Assembly (NCBI GenBank): GCA_900552975.1
Contig: UWSL01000054.1
Span: forward strand, 1 to 9,761
From: an uncultured Mycoplasmatota bacterium
GTDB taxonomy: Bacteria; Bacillota_I; Bacilli_A; RF39; UBA660
Reading direction: 5' to 3'
Length of the DNA stretch: 9,761 nt
Shown here: positions 1 to 6,527 of the stretch, piece by piece
How positions within the stretch are numbered: position 1 is the first letter of the stretch
How the letters are laid out: the number at the start of each line of letters is the position of its first letter
Position numbers and translations under genes: made by a program
Notes under the pieces: generated by a model
What the model saw: only the letters and a program-made list of their open reading frames with translations
Told to the model about the DNA's origin: nothing
The model's database searches: none

Positions 1-91
1 TAACAACAGTATTGTTATATGTAGAATGAATATGAGCTTGTGCTTCAGGAATATTCTTTTTAACTTTTCTTTTTCTTCTATTATAAGCCAT
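1..91 (-). CDS. rpsK: 30S ribosomal protein S11 (uS11), N-terminal part; 3' end outside window
   Basis: The first 30 codons of S11 are visible: MAYNRRKRKVKKNIPEAQ then AHIHSTYNNTVV, the family opening (KKNI..G.AHI.STFNNTIV). S11 lines the 30S platform near the E site. The ATG is 6 bases after AGGAGG, which overlaps the rpsM TAG stop. In related genomes rpoA and rplQ follow; those would lie outside the window. Confidence 0.95.
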   Translation of the reverse strand, partial: MAYNRRKRKVKKNIPEAQAHIHSTYNNTVV

Positions 92-101
92 AATTTACCT
101 C

Positions 102-476
102 CTACTTACCTACTTTTTTCTTATTAGCAACTACTTTGCCTTTACCTTTACGAGTCTTAGCATTTCTGCTTGTTCTTTGACCATGAACAGGTAATCCTTT
201 TTTATGTCTAACACCTTGATAAGAATTAATTTCCATCTTATTCTTAATATTCATTTGAACTTCACGTCTTAAATCACCTTCAGTTAAATGATTTTCGATT
301 TCTTTTCTTAACTTAGCTTCATCTTCACTAGTTAAATCCTTAATCTTCTTATCAGGATCTACTCCAGTATTAGCACAAATCTTTTCAGATAAACTTCTAC
401 CAATACCATAAATATAAGTAAGTCCAATTACTGTTCTTTTTTCTTTTGGTAATTCTACATTTCTAATACGAGCCAT
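102..476 (-). CDS. rpsM: 30S ribosomal protein S13 (uS13)
   Basis: This is a 124-residue S13 (usual ~121). S13 is in the 30S head, forms bridges with L5 and reaches P-site tRNA with its basic C-terminal tail. Motifs seen are VIGLTYIYGIGRS, EGDLRREVQMNIK, the RHKKGLPVHGQRT segment and the tail TRKGKGKVVANKKK. The N-terminus MARIRNVELP differs slightly from the common MARIAGVDLP. AGGAGG lies 7 bases before the ATG and overlaps the rpmJ stop. In E. coli S4 represses this operon by a pseudoknot around the rpsM start; the 11-base gap here leaves no room for such a leader outside rpmJ. The stop TAG lies in TAGGAGG serving rpsK. Confidence 0.97.
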   Translation of the reverse strand: MARIRNVELPKEKRTVIGLTYIYGIGRSLSEKICANTGVDPDKKIKDLTSEDEAKLRKEIENHLTEGDLRREVQMNIKNKMEINSYQGVRHKKGLPVHGQRTSRNAKTRKGKGKVVANKKKVGK

Positions 477-487
477 AATAAGTCCTC

Positions 488-601
488 CTAACCTTGTCTT
501 TGCTTATGCTTAGGGTTATCACAAATAACCATAATCTTACCTTTTCTTCTAATTATTTTACATTTTGCACATATTTTCTTTACTGATGGTCTAACTTTCA
601 T
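488..601 (-). CDS. rpmJ: 50S ribosomal protein L36 (bL36), zinc form
   Basis: This is a 37-residue gene translated from the raw sequence: it begins MKVRPSVKKICAKCK and ends ICDNPKHKQRQG, then TAG. C11, C14, C27 and H32 form the zinc ribbon of the C+ form of L36. The short length and position between infA and rpsM are exactly those of Bacillus and mycoplasmas. L36 sits in a cleft of 23S rRNA near the factor-binding region. AGGAGG lies 7 bases before the ATG and overlaps the infA stop; its own TAG in turn lies in the TAGGAGG serving rpsM. The call is firm in spite of its size. Confidence 0.97.
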   Translation of the reverse strand: MKVRPSVKKICAKCKIIRRKGKIMVICDNPKHKQRQG

Positions 602-612
602 AAAAATACCTC

Positions 613-825
613 CTATTTTCTATATGTTATTCGCCCACGTGTTAAATCATATGGTGAAAACTCTATAGTAACTTTATCACCCGGTAAGATACGAATCATA
701 TTCATTCGTATTTTACCAGAAACGTGAGCTGTTACTACAAAGCCATTTTCTAATTCCACTTTATATTCATCTTTGATAACATCTATAACTTTACCATCGA
801 CTTCAATCTTAGCTTCTTTAGCCAT
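613..825 (-). CDS. infA: Translation initiation factor IF-1
   Basis: This is a 70-residue IF-1, an OB-fold protein that sits in the 30S A site during initiation and assists IF-2 and IF-3. Diagnostic runs are YKVELENGFVVTAHVSGKIRM, RILPGDKVTIEFSPYDLTRGRI and the end TYRK. It is two residues shorter than the common 72. GGGAG lies 8 bases before the ATG. The TAG stop is part of TAGGAGG serving rpmJ. The genes Bacillus carries between map and infA are not present here; the gap is 3 bases. Confidence 0.97.
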   Translation of the reverse strand: MAKEAKIEVDGKVIDVIKDEYKVELENGFVVTAHVSGKIRMNMIRILPGDKVTIEFSPYDLTRGRITYRK

Positions 826-828
826 CTT

Positions 829-1575
829 TCACTCTCCCGTTAATATTTCATATCCATCTTTAGTAACAACAACAGTATGCTCAAAGTGAGCACTTGGTCT
901 ACCATCTTCAGTAACGATAGTCCAGTCATTATCTAAAACACAAATATGTCTGGTTCCGGCAGTTATCATCGGTTCTACCGCAATAACCATGCCTTCTTTT
1001 AAAATCATTCCAGTGTTATATTTTCCATAGTTTGGTACATCGGGATCTTCATGTAAATCACGTCCAACTCCATGACCAACTAATTCTCTTACAACACCAA
1101 GTTTTTGTTTATTACAATATTCTAAAATGCGTGCTCCAATATTATATAAATGAGCACCATCATGAATCTCTTTAAGCCCTATAAAAAGTGCTTTTTCAGT
1201 GTGATGCATAAGTCTTTGCTTTTCCGCATTAACTTTGCCTACTGGATAAGTCCAAGCTGAATCAGAATGAAATCCATCAATAACAACACCAATATCAAGT
1301 GAGATTATATCTCCTTCTTTTAAGACTCTATCACCTGGTATACCATGAACAACTTCTTCATTTACTGATGCACAAATACTTCCTGGAAATCCTTCATAAT
1401 TCAAAAATCCAGGTATTCCTCCATGCTCTCTAATAAACTTATCGGCTTCATCATTTAAATACTTAGTTGTTATTCCTGGTTTAATTAAAGACTTTAAATA
1501 CTGATGAGTTAAATAATTAACATGACCAGCTTTCTTCATCTTCTCAATTTCTTCTTTAGTCTTAATACTTACCAT
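829..1575 (-). CDS. map: Type I methionine aminopeptidase
   Basis: This is a 248-residue metallo-aminopeptidase that removes the initiator Met from new proteins. All five metal ligands of the pita-bread fold are in place by motif: D94 (SLDIG), D105 (HSDSA), H168 (GHGVG), E201 (AVEPM) and E232 (HFEHT). The substrate-side His is at 77 (VHGIPG). The length fits the short type Ia form without an N-terminal extension or zinc finger. The ATG shares one base with the adk stop (TAATG) and only a weak AAGTGA lies upstream, so translation probably depends on adk. The stop is TGA, 3 bases before infA. The adk-map-infA order matches Bacillus and mycoplasmas. Confidence 0.97.
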   Translation of the reverse strand: MVSIKTKEEIEKMKKAGHVNYLTHQYLKSLIKPGITTKYLNDEADKFIREHGGIPGFLNYEGFPGSICASVNEEVVHGIPGDRVLKEGDIISLDIGVVIDGFHSDSAWTYPVGKVNAEKQRLMHHTEKALFIGLKEIHDGAHLYNIGARILEYCNKQKLGVVRELVGHGVGRDLHEDPDVPNYGKYNTGMILKEGMVIAVEPMITAGTRHICVLDNDWTIVTEDGRPSAHFEHTVVVTKDGYEILTGE

Positions 1576-2213
1576 TACTTAATCACTTTCTCAATATCTT
1601 CAAAAGCCTCACTAGCATCCCTATTAGCATCAACTCTAACAAGAATACCCTTCTTATCATAAAAATCTAATAAAGGCTTTGTATTTTCAATATATGTATT
1701 ATATCTAATTTTAAATGCATCTTCAGTATCATCAGCACGTGATATTAAAGTAGCACCACAATTATCACAAATATTATCTTGTTTAGGTTTCATAAAATAT
1801 TTATGATAACTACGCTTACAATTAGGACAACTAATTCTACCAGTTGCTCTTTTCATTGCAAGTTCTTCATCAACTTCTAAATAGATTACTGCATCAACAG
1901 TCTTACCTAATTCACTTAATAAAATATCTAACTTTTCTGCTTGACTAATATTTCTAGGATATCCATCAAGAATAAAAGGTTTAGTAGTAGCACTAAGTGC
2001 TTTAACAAGTAACTTATTAACAATATCATCACTTATCAAAGCACCACTTTTCATAAGTTCAGAAATACTTAATCCAAGTTCACTGCCACTTGCTACTTCT
2101 TCTCTTAATAAATCTCCTGTGGAAATATGTTCATAACCATATTTAGAAATAAGTAAATCACTTTGAGTTCCTTTACCAGCAGCTGGAGGAGCTATAAATA
2201 TAATATTCATCAT
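1575..2213 (-). CDS. adk: Adenylate kinase, zinc-lid type, with atypical P-loop
   Basis: This is a 212-residue cytosolic adenylate kinase (ATP + AMP to 2 ADP). The start could be the ATG at 2213 (ATGA overlap with secY) or at 2210 (TGATG, giving the more family-like MNIIFI); no good ribosome binding site is seen, so re-initiation after secY is likely. ISTGDLLREE (30-39) and DGYPR (83-87) form the AMP site. The lid carries four cysteines at 129, 132, 149 and 152 (CPNC, CDNC), the zinc form common in Gram-positives. TGR, SRADD and the late Arg 170 are kept. The glycine-rich loop reads APPAAGKGTQ (8-17) where GxPGAGKGTQ is usual, so two Gly are Ala. The stop overlaps the map start as TAATG. Confidence 0.96.
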   Translation of the reverse strand: MMNIIFIAPPAAGKGTQSDLLISKYGYEHISTGDLLREEVASGSELGLSISELMKSGALISDDIVNKLLVKALSATTKPFILDGYPRNISQAEKLDILLSELGKTVDAVIYLEVDEELAMKRATGRISCPNCKRSYHKYFMKPKQDNICDNCGATLISRADDTEDAFKIRYNTYIENTKPLLDFYDKKGILVRVDANRDASEAFEDIEKVIK

Positions 2214-3466
2214 CTTCTAACTATACCTTTTCTATGACTTCTACTTATTAGGCTACTTTCAAGTTGTTTGTATGTCTCAATTGCAACACCAACAACGATT
2301 AATAATCCAGTACCCCCAATTGTTACAGAACTTGATAGTCCAGAGAATTTAGAGAATATAATTGGCAATCCAGCAATTATAACTAAGAATAATGAGCCAA
2401 CAATTGTTAGCTTTCCTAAAATGTTGCTAACATATTCGATTGTATCGTTACCAGGTCTTACTCCTGGAATGTATGCACCACTTTTATTTAAGTTCTTTGA
2501 CATTTCTTCAGGATTCATTTGTAAGAATGTATAGAAATATCCAAAAAACATTATAAGAGCTATATATAATATAAATCCTGTCAAAGATGTATTTGTAATA
2601 TATTTATTAACAAAATCAATAGCTTTTTGTTTTTTTAACAAATTAACTATAGTTACAGGAATTGTTATTAAAGTTGATGCAAATATTACTGGAATTACTC
2701 CAGCTGAATTTATTTTCACTGGTAAATAATTTTGCTTTTTACCATATGCACTACTACTTCTATTAGCATACTGAATAGGTATTCTTCTTTCGGCAAGTTG
2801 AACCCATATTACACCAACAATTATAAGTAAATAAATTACTATAAAAGCGGCAAATAATGCTATTCCAATACCTGTTTTAAAAGTACCTGAAGTTACTAAA
2901 TCTTTGAACGCACTAACAAATATGTCAGGCATAGATTGTAAAATTCCAGCCATAATCAATAATGATAAGCCATTACCAATTCCATATTTAGTTATTTCAT
3001 CACCAATCCACAACAATAAAGAAGTACCTGCTGTAAGAACAACAGTTGTTTTTAAGATTGTCATCCAGTCATTAGTTCCTGAATAAACAATAGTAAAAAT
3101 ATATCCTTGAATAAACGCAAATAAAATACCTAAATATCTAGTTATTTTATTAATTTTTTGTTTTCCAGTATATCCTTCATCTTTTAATTCTTTAAAGTAT
3201 GGAATGATATCCATTTGAAGTAATTGTGTAATAATTTGAGCTGTAATATATGGAGAAACACCTAATGCAAAGATTGAGAATGATTTCAATCCTCCACCTG
3301 ACATTAGGTTAAAGATTTCTAAAAATCCAAGTTCTTCATATAATGTTTTTGCCCAAGGAACAGTTATCGCACTACCGATACTAAATATTCCTAGGCAAAA
3401 TAGTGTGAAATAAATTCTTTTTCTTAAATCTTTGTTTGAACGGTTAAATAGTTGTTTGAAAAACAT
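2210..3466 (-). CDS. secY: Protein translocase channel subunit SecY
   Basis: This is a 418-residue SecY, in the usual Gram-positive range (~430), with about ten hydrophobic segments across its length. SecY forms the membrane channel through which SecA drives unfolded secretory proteins and into which membrane proteins insert. The plug region GGGLKSFSIFALGVSPYITAQ is at residues 57-77. The GIGNGLSLLIMAGI segment is at 162-175, the cytosolic AERRIPIQYANR loop at 225-236, and the NKSGAYIPGVRPG loop at 327-339. The tail is basic (SRSHRKGIVRR). GAGGTG lies 6 bases before the ATG, inside rplO. The gene ends in TGA overlapping the adk start, showing TGA is a stop in this genome. Confidence 0.97.
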   Translation of the reverse strand: MFFKQLFNRSNKDLRKRIYFTLFCLGIFSIGSAITVPWAKTLYEELGFLEIFNLMSGGGLKSFSIFALGVSPYITAQIITQLLQMDIIPYFKELKDEGYTGKQKINKITRYLGILFAFIQGYIFTIVYSGTNDWMTILKTTVVLTAGTSLLLWIGDEITKYGIGNGLSLLIMAGILQSMPDIFVSAFKDLVTSGTFKTGIGIALFAAFIVIYLLIIVGVIWVQLAERRIPIQYANRSSSAYGKKQNYLPVKINSAGVIPVIFASTLITIPVTIVNLLKKQKAIDFVNKYITNTSLTGFILYIALIMFFGYFYTFLQMNPEEMSKNLNKSGAYIPGVRPGNDTIEYVSNILGKLTIVGSLFLVIIAGLPIIFSKFSGLSSSVTIGGTGLLIVVGVAIETYKQLESSLISRSHRKGIVRR

Positions 3467-3910
3467 CTAGATCACCTCTGCTTTTCCGCCAGCACCTTCA
3501 ATTTTTGTTACAGCAGCAGTTGAGAATCTATTAGCTTTTATTGTTAGCTTTTTCTCTAACTCACCGTTTCCTAAGACTTTTATACCACAAAGTTGATTTT
3601 TGATAATACCCATTTCTTTTAATAATTCAGGAGTAACAATATCTCCATCTTTAAAATATTTGTTTAAATCACTTAAGTTTATTGTTGCATATTCTGTTCT
3701 AAAACGTGCATTGTTAAAACCACGTTTTGGTAATCTTCTATATAAAGGAGATTGTCCACCTTGGAACCAAGCTGGAATGCTTGCTCCTGAACGTGATTTT
3801 TGACCTTTTTGACCACGAGTAGATGTTTTACCCATTCCACTACCTGGTCCACGTCCTACTATTTTTTTTCTTTTAGCTTCAGGAGCTGCATTTAATTCAT
3901 TTAATTTCAT
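3467..3910 (-). CDS. rplO: 50S ribosomal protein L15 (uL15)
   Basis: This is a 147-residue L15. I choose the ATG at 3910, giving MKLNELNAAP, which matches the family MKLHEL start. A TTG 15 bases upstream lies inside the GAGGAG ribosome binding site (3918-3923) and is rejected. The N-terminal part is the extended Gly/Arg/Lys-rich segment: VGRGPGSGMGKTSTRGQKGQ, RSGASIPAWFQGGQSPLYRRLPKRGF. It threads into 23S rRNA, while the globular C-terminus ends IEGAGGKAEVI. It follows rpsE with a one-base gap because rpmD is absent. Its TAG stop touches the secY ATG with no gap, and the secY ribosome binding site lies within its last codons. Confidence 0.96.
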   Translation of the reverse strand: MKLNELNAAPEAKRKKIVGRGPGSGMGKTSTRGQKGQKSRSGASIPAWFQGGQSPLYRRLPKRGFNNARFRTEYATINLSDLNKYFKDGDIVTPELLKEMGIIKNQLCGIKVLGNGELEKKLTIKANRFSTAAVTKIEGAGGKAEVI

Positions 3911-3911
3911 A

Positions 3912-4415
3912 CTATAACTCCTCAACTTTCTTTCCTCTTAAAGCAGCAATTTGCTCTGGAGTTCTTTGCATCTTTAATGCTTCCAATGTAGCTTTTGCAA
4001 CATTTATCTTTGTATTTGATCCAAGTGATTTTGAAACTATATCACGTACACCAGCAAGTTCTAGTACATCACGAGCAGATCCACCAGCAATTACTCCGGT
4101 ACCTTCTACAGCAGGTTTAATAAGAACTTGAGCACGTCCCATTTTTCCAATAGCTTCATGTGGGATTGTTCTATTATCAATTAATGCAACCTTTGTTACG
4201 TTTTTATTAGCTGCTTGAATAGCTTTTTTAATTGCTTCTGGAACTTCATTAGCTTTTCCAGTACCAATACCTACTAAGCCTTTTCTATTTCCAACTACAA
4301 CAGTTGCTGAAAATCTAAAATGACGTCCACCTTTTGTAACTTTTGTTACACGGCTTATTGAAACAACTTTTTCTTCAAGCAAATTTTTCTTAGAGTCCAT
4401 TTTTGTCTTTGGCAT
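3912..4415 (-). CDS. rpsE: 30S ribosomal protein S5 (uS5)
   Basis: This is a 167-residue S5. A double-stranded-RNA-binding-like N-terminal domain shows VTKVTKGGRHFRFSATVVVG (residues ~23-42), whose KGG loop is where spectinomycin-resistance changes occur in other bacteria; the loop looks wild-type. The C-terminal domain has HEAIGKMGRAQVLIKPAVEG, GVIAGGSARDVLELAGV and LGSNTKINVAKAT. S5 lines the mRNA entry with S3 and S4. AAGGAGG lies 7 bases before the ATG. The TAG stop is one base before the rplO ATG. In Bacillus and E. coli rpmD lies between rpsE and rplO, and here there is no room for it. Confidence 0.97.
   Translation of the reverse strand: MPKTKMDSKKNLLEEKVVSISRVTKVTKGGRHFRFSATVVVGNRKGLVGIGTGKANEVPEAIKKAIQAANKNVTKVALIDNRTIPHEAIGKMGRAQVLIKPAVEGTGVIAGGSARDVLELAGVRDIVSKSLGSNTKINVAKATLEALKMQRTPEQIAALRGKKVEEL
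3918..3923 (-). promoter_or_regulatory. Ribosome binding site of rplO, inside the end of rpsE
   Basis: GAGGAG on the minus strand, 7 bases before the ATG at 3910 and just before the rpsE stop. It overlaps the TTG codon at 3925, ruling that out as the start. Confidence 0.8.
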
Positions 4416-4428
4416 AATTTACCTCCTT

Positions 4429-4785
4429 TTAGAATTCTAGTCCATTTTCACGTGCAGCTTCAGCTAATGCTTTAACACGTCCGTGGTAAAGGTATCCACC
4501 TCTATCGAAAACTACTTTATTTATATTTGATTTTTTAGCTTTTTCAGCAATGTCTTTTCCTACAAGGCTAGCGCCTTCTACGTTACCACCATTTTTTAAT
4601 TTTAATTCTACTGATGAAGAGCTAACTAGAGTAACGCCCTTAACATCATCGATAATTTGCGCAAATATTTGAGTGTTTGATCTAAAAACATTCAATCTTG
4701 GGCATTCTGAAGTTCCGCTTATTTTCTCACGAATACGAGAATGTCTTCTTTTGCGTACTACATTTTTTGATTCTTTAACTATCAT
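4429..4785 (-). CDS. rplR: 50S ribosomal protein L18 (uL18)
   Basis: This is a 118-residue L18, usual for Firmicutes (~120). L18 binds 5S rRNA and, with L5, docks it in the central protuberance. An Arg/Lys-rich N-terminus (KNVVRKRRHSRIREKISG) precedes the conserved PRLNVFRSNTQIFAQIIDD, GKDIAEKAKK, VVFDRGGYLYHGRVKALAEAAREN(GLEF) blocks. AAGGAG lies about 10 bases before the ATG. The TAA stop is followed by AAGGAGG for rpsE. Ordinary in every respect. Confidence 0.97.
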   Translation of the reverse strand: MIVKESKNVVRKRRHSRIREKISGTSECPRLNVFRSNTQIFAQIIDDVKGVTLVSSSSVELKLKNGGNVEGASLVGKDIAEKAKKSNINKVVFDRGGYLYHGRVKALAEAARENGLEF

Positions 4786-4805
4786 AATATCTCGACTCCT
4801 TACCC

Positions 4806-5345
4806 TTATTTAGCTGCCTTCTTACCTTCTTTACGACGAATATGTTCACCTTTATAACGAATTCCTTTACCTTTATATGGTTCTGGTTCTCTTATAGCGC
4901 GAACATTAGCCGCAAATTCAGTAACTTTTTGTTTATCAATACCAGAAATTGTAATTTCAGTATTACTTACTTGTTCAGCCTTAAGATCTGCTGGAACTTC
5001 TACAACAACTGGATGTGAAAAACCAGCATTTATATTAATTTTATTGCCTTGAACTTGGAATCTGTATCCAACTCCAACAGCTTCTAAACCTTTTTGATAA
5101 CCTTCAGTAACACCAATTAACATATTTTTAATTAATGCATTTGTTGTACCATGTAGTTGTTTTGTTATTTTATTATCATTAGGTCTTTTTGTAATAATTT
5201 TTCCTTCAACTTCTTCAACTGTGATTATGTCAGCTTTATTATAACTTAATTCACCTTTTGGTCCTTTTACAGATACAGTATTATCGTTAATTGTTACAGT
5301 AACTCCTGATGGAATTACTAATTCTCTTTTACCAATTCTACTCAT
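4806..5345 (-). CDS. rplF: 50S ribosomal protein L6 (uL6)
   Basis: This is a 179-residue L6, a duplicated alpha/beta fold that binds 23S domain VI by the sarcin-ricin loop and factor-binding site. The N-terminus MSRIGKRELVIPSGV is canonical. The first repeat has VKGPKGELSY and LHGTTNALIKNM. The second has LEAVGVGYRFQVQG and GFSHPVVVEVP, then ISGIDKQKVTEFAANVR and the closing EPYKGKGIRYKGEHIRRKEGK. AAGGAAA lies 7 bases before the ATG; an ATG five bases further up is out of frame. The stop is TAA, followed by a 20-base gap, the longest non-coding stretch in the window. Confidence 0.97.
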   Translation of the reverse strand: MSRIGKRELVIPSGVTVTINDNTVSVKGPKGELSYNKADIITVEEVEGKIITKRPNDNKITKQLHGTTNALIKNMLIGVTEGYQKGLEAVGVGYRFQVQGNKININAGFSHPVVVEVPADLKAEQVSNTEITISGIDKQKVTEFAANVRAIREPEPYKGKGIRYKGEHIRRKEGKKAAK

Positions 5346-5357
5346 AGCATTGTTTCC

Positions 5358-5753
5358 TTACCAAATATAGGCAAGTACTTCTCCTCCCAAACCAGCTTCT
5401 CTAGCTTCTTTATCTGTCATTAATCCTTTTGAAGTTGAAATGATTGCAATTCCTAAACCGTTAAGTACACGAGGAATTTCATCACTTTTGGCATAGACAC
5501 GTAATCCAGATTTTGAAATTCTTTTCAAACCTGTAATAACTCTTTCTTTCTTTTCGCCATATTTTAGAGTTAAAGTTAATTTATCACCTTTAATATTTTT
5601 TTCATATTTGTAATCTACAATATAACCTTCACGTTTTAGAATTTCAGCAATTCCTAAAGTCATTTTTGAACCTAAAACTTCAACTGTTTCATATCTCATT
5701 TGATTTGCATTACGAATTCTTGTAAGCATATCTGCTATTCTATCTCCAACCAT
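5358..5753 (-). CDS. rpsH: 30S ribosomal protein S8 (uS8)
   Basis: This is a 131-residue S8. It starts MVGDRIADMLTRIRNAN, one residue shorter than the usual MVMTDPIADMLTRIRNA, and contains the family core IAEILKREGYIVDY, RVITGLKRIS, GLRVYAKSDEIPRVLNGLGIAIISTS and GLMTDKEAREAGLGGEVLAYIW. S8 is a primary binder of the 16S central domain and, in E. coli, represses the spc operon by binding its mRNA at the rplE start. I see no obvious copy of that RNA site here. The normally conserved SKPGLRVY reads SKSGLRVY. AGGAGG lies 10 bases before the ATG; the stop is TAA. Confidence 0.97.
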   Translation of the reverse strand: MVGDRIADMLTRIRNANQMRYETVEVLGSKMTLGIAEILKREGYIVDYKYEKNIKGDKLTLTLKYGEKKERVITGLKRISKSGLRVYAKSDEIPRVLNGLGIAIISTSKGLMTDKEAREAGLGGEVLAYIW

Positions 5754-5771
5754 AGTCTAAATTCCTCCTTT

Positions 5772-5957
5772 CTACCAACTTGATTTCTTAACACCAGGGA
5801 TTTGACCATTATTTGCCATTTCTCTAAAGCAAATACGGCATAATTTATATTTACGTAGAACTCCGTGAGGACGTCCACATCTTTCGCAACGAGTATAAGC
5901 TCTTGATTTAAATTTTGGAGCTCTTTGTTGTTTTACTTTTAAACTTGTCTTTGCCAT
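5772..5957 (-). CDS. rpsN: 30S ribosomal protein S14, zinc-binding short type (uS14)
   Basis: This is a 61-residue S14 of the short, zinc-containing class (called rpsZ or rpsN1 in some genomes). Cysteines at 24, 27, 40 and 43 form two CxxC pairs (CERC and CRIC). The C-terminus has the family end NNGQIPGVKKSSW. S14 binds 16S rRNA in the 30S head next to S3 and S10. The four-cysteine form at this spc position is typical of Firmicutes, Mollicutes and Actinobacteria, whereas the enteric type is ~100 residues and lacks the cysteines. AGGAGG precedes the ATG. The stop is TAG and is followed directly by AAAGGAGG serving rpsH. Confidence 0.97.
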   Translation of the reverse strand: MAKTSLKVKQQRAPKFKSRAYTRCERCGRPHGVLRKYKLCRICFREMANNGQIPGVKKSSW

Positions 5958-5976
5958 AAATATTTTCCTCCTCTAT

Positions 5977-6516
5977 CTACTTTCTAAATGGCATTCCGAA
6001 TCCACTAAGTAGTTCGAAAGCTTCTTCATTTGTTTTTGCTGTAGTAACAAATACGATATCCATACCTCTTACTTTTAGCACTTGATCATATTCGATTTCT
6101 GGAAATATAATTTGTTCTTTAATTCCTAATGTGTAATTACCTTTTCCATCAAAAGCGTTTTTAGAAACACCTCTAAAGTCCCTAACACGTGGAAGTGCAA
6201 TTTTAATTAGCTTTTCCATAAAGTTGTACATATTTTCGCCACGTAATGTAACTTTTGCTCCAATTACTTGACCTTCTCTTAATTTAAAGCCAGCTATTGA
6301 TTTACGAGCTTTTGTTACAACAGGTTTTTGTCCAGAAATTAATTCCAAATCTTTTACTGCTGCTTCGATGAATTTTGAATCGTGAGCAGCTTCACCAACA
6401 CCCATGTTAATAACTATTTTATCTAATTTAGGAATTTCCATTTTAGATGAATAGTTAAATTTTTTCATTAAGTTGTTAGCAATTTCTTCGTTATATAATT
6501 TTTTAAAAGTACTCAT
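5977..6516 (-). CDS. rplE: 50S ribosomal protein L5 (uL5)
   Basis: This is a 179-residue L5, the standard length. L5 binds 5S rRNA together with L18 in the central protuberance and contacts P-site tRNA and S13. Motifs seen are IPKLDKIVINMGVGEA near the N-terminus, SGQKPVVTKARKSIAGFKLREG, ALPRVRDFRGVSKNAFDGKGNYTLGIKEQ (split here across residues ~108-136), and the ending TNEEAFELLSGFGMPFRK. The ATG is preceded by AGGTGA at short spacing, in the sequence that also carries the second of the two rplX stop codons. The stop is TAG; a 19-base gap containing AGAGGAGG leads to rpsN. Nothing unusual is visible. Confidence 0.97.
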   Translation of the reverse strand: MSTFKKLYNEEIANNLMKKFNYSSKMEIPKLDKIVINMGVGEAAHDSKFIEAAVKDLELISGQKPVVTKARKSIAGFKLREGQVIGAKVTLRGENMYNFMEKLIKIALPRVRDFRGVSKNAFDGKGNYTLGIKEQIIFPEIEYDQVLKVRGMDIVFVTTAKTNEEAFELLSGFGMPFRK

Positions 6517-6527
6517 ATATTCACCTA

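Noticed and set aside
477..620. S4-type autoregulatory RNA at the rpsM start, and S8-type site at the rplE start
   Set aside because: Gaps are 11 bases and the flanking sequence is fully explained by coding regions and ribosome binding sites; no supporting structure could be read by eye.
829..2213. Possible mycoplasma code with TGA as Trp
   Set aside because: secY and map both end at TGA exactly where the families end, reading through gives no family sequence, and Trp is encoded by TGG throughout.
2268..2534. Plus-strand reading frames opposite secY (also 2904-3086) and others at 3600-3803, 8645-8839 and 9406-9591
   Set aside because: All are antisense shadows of conserved genes without start signals or family resemblance.
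3911..3925. TTG start for rplO at 3925, adding five residues
   Set aside because: The TTG overlaps the GAGGAG binding site of the ATG at 3910, which matches the family start.
4786..4805. Terminator or internal promoter in the longest gap (rplF-rplR) and in other gaps
   Set aside because: The gap is 20 bases with only a ribosome binding site; no hairpin with a T-run and no convincing -35/-10 pair is seen there or in the other gaps.
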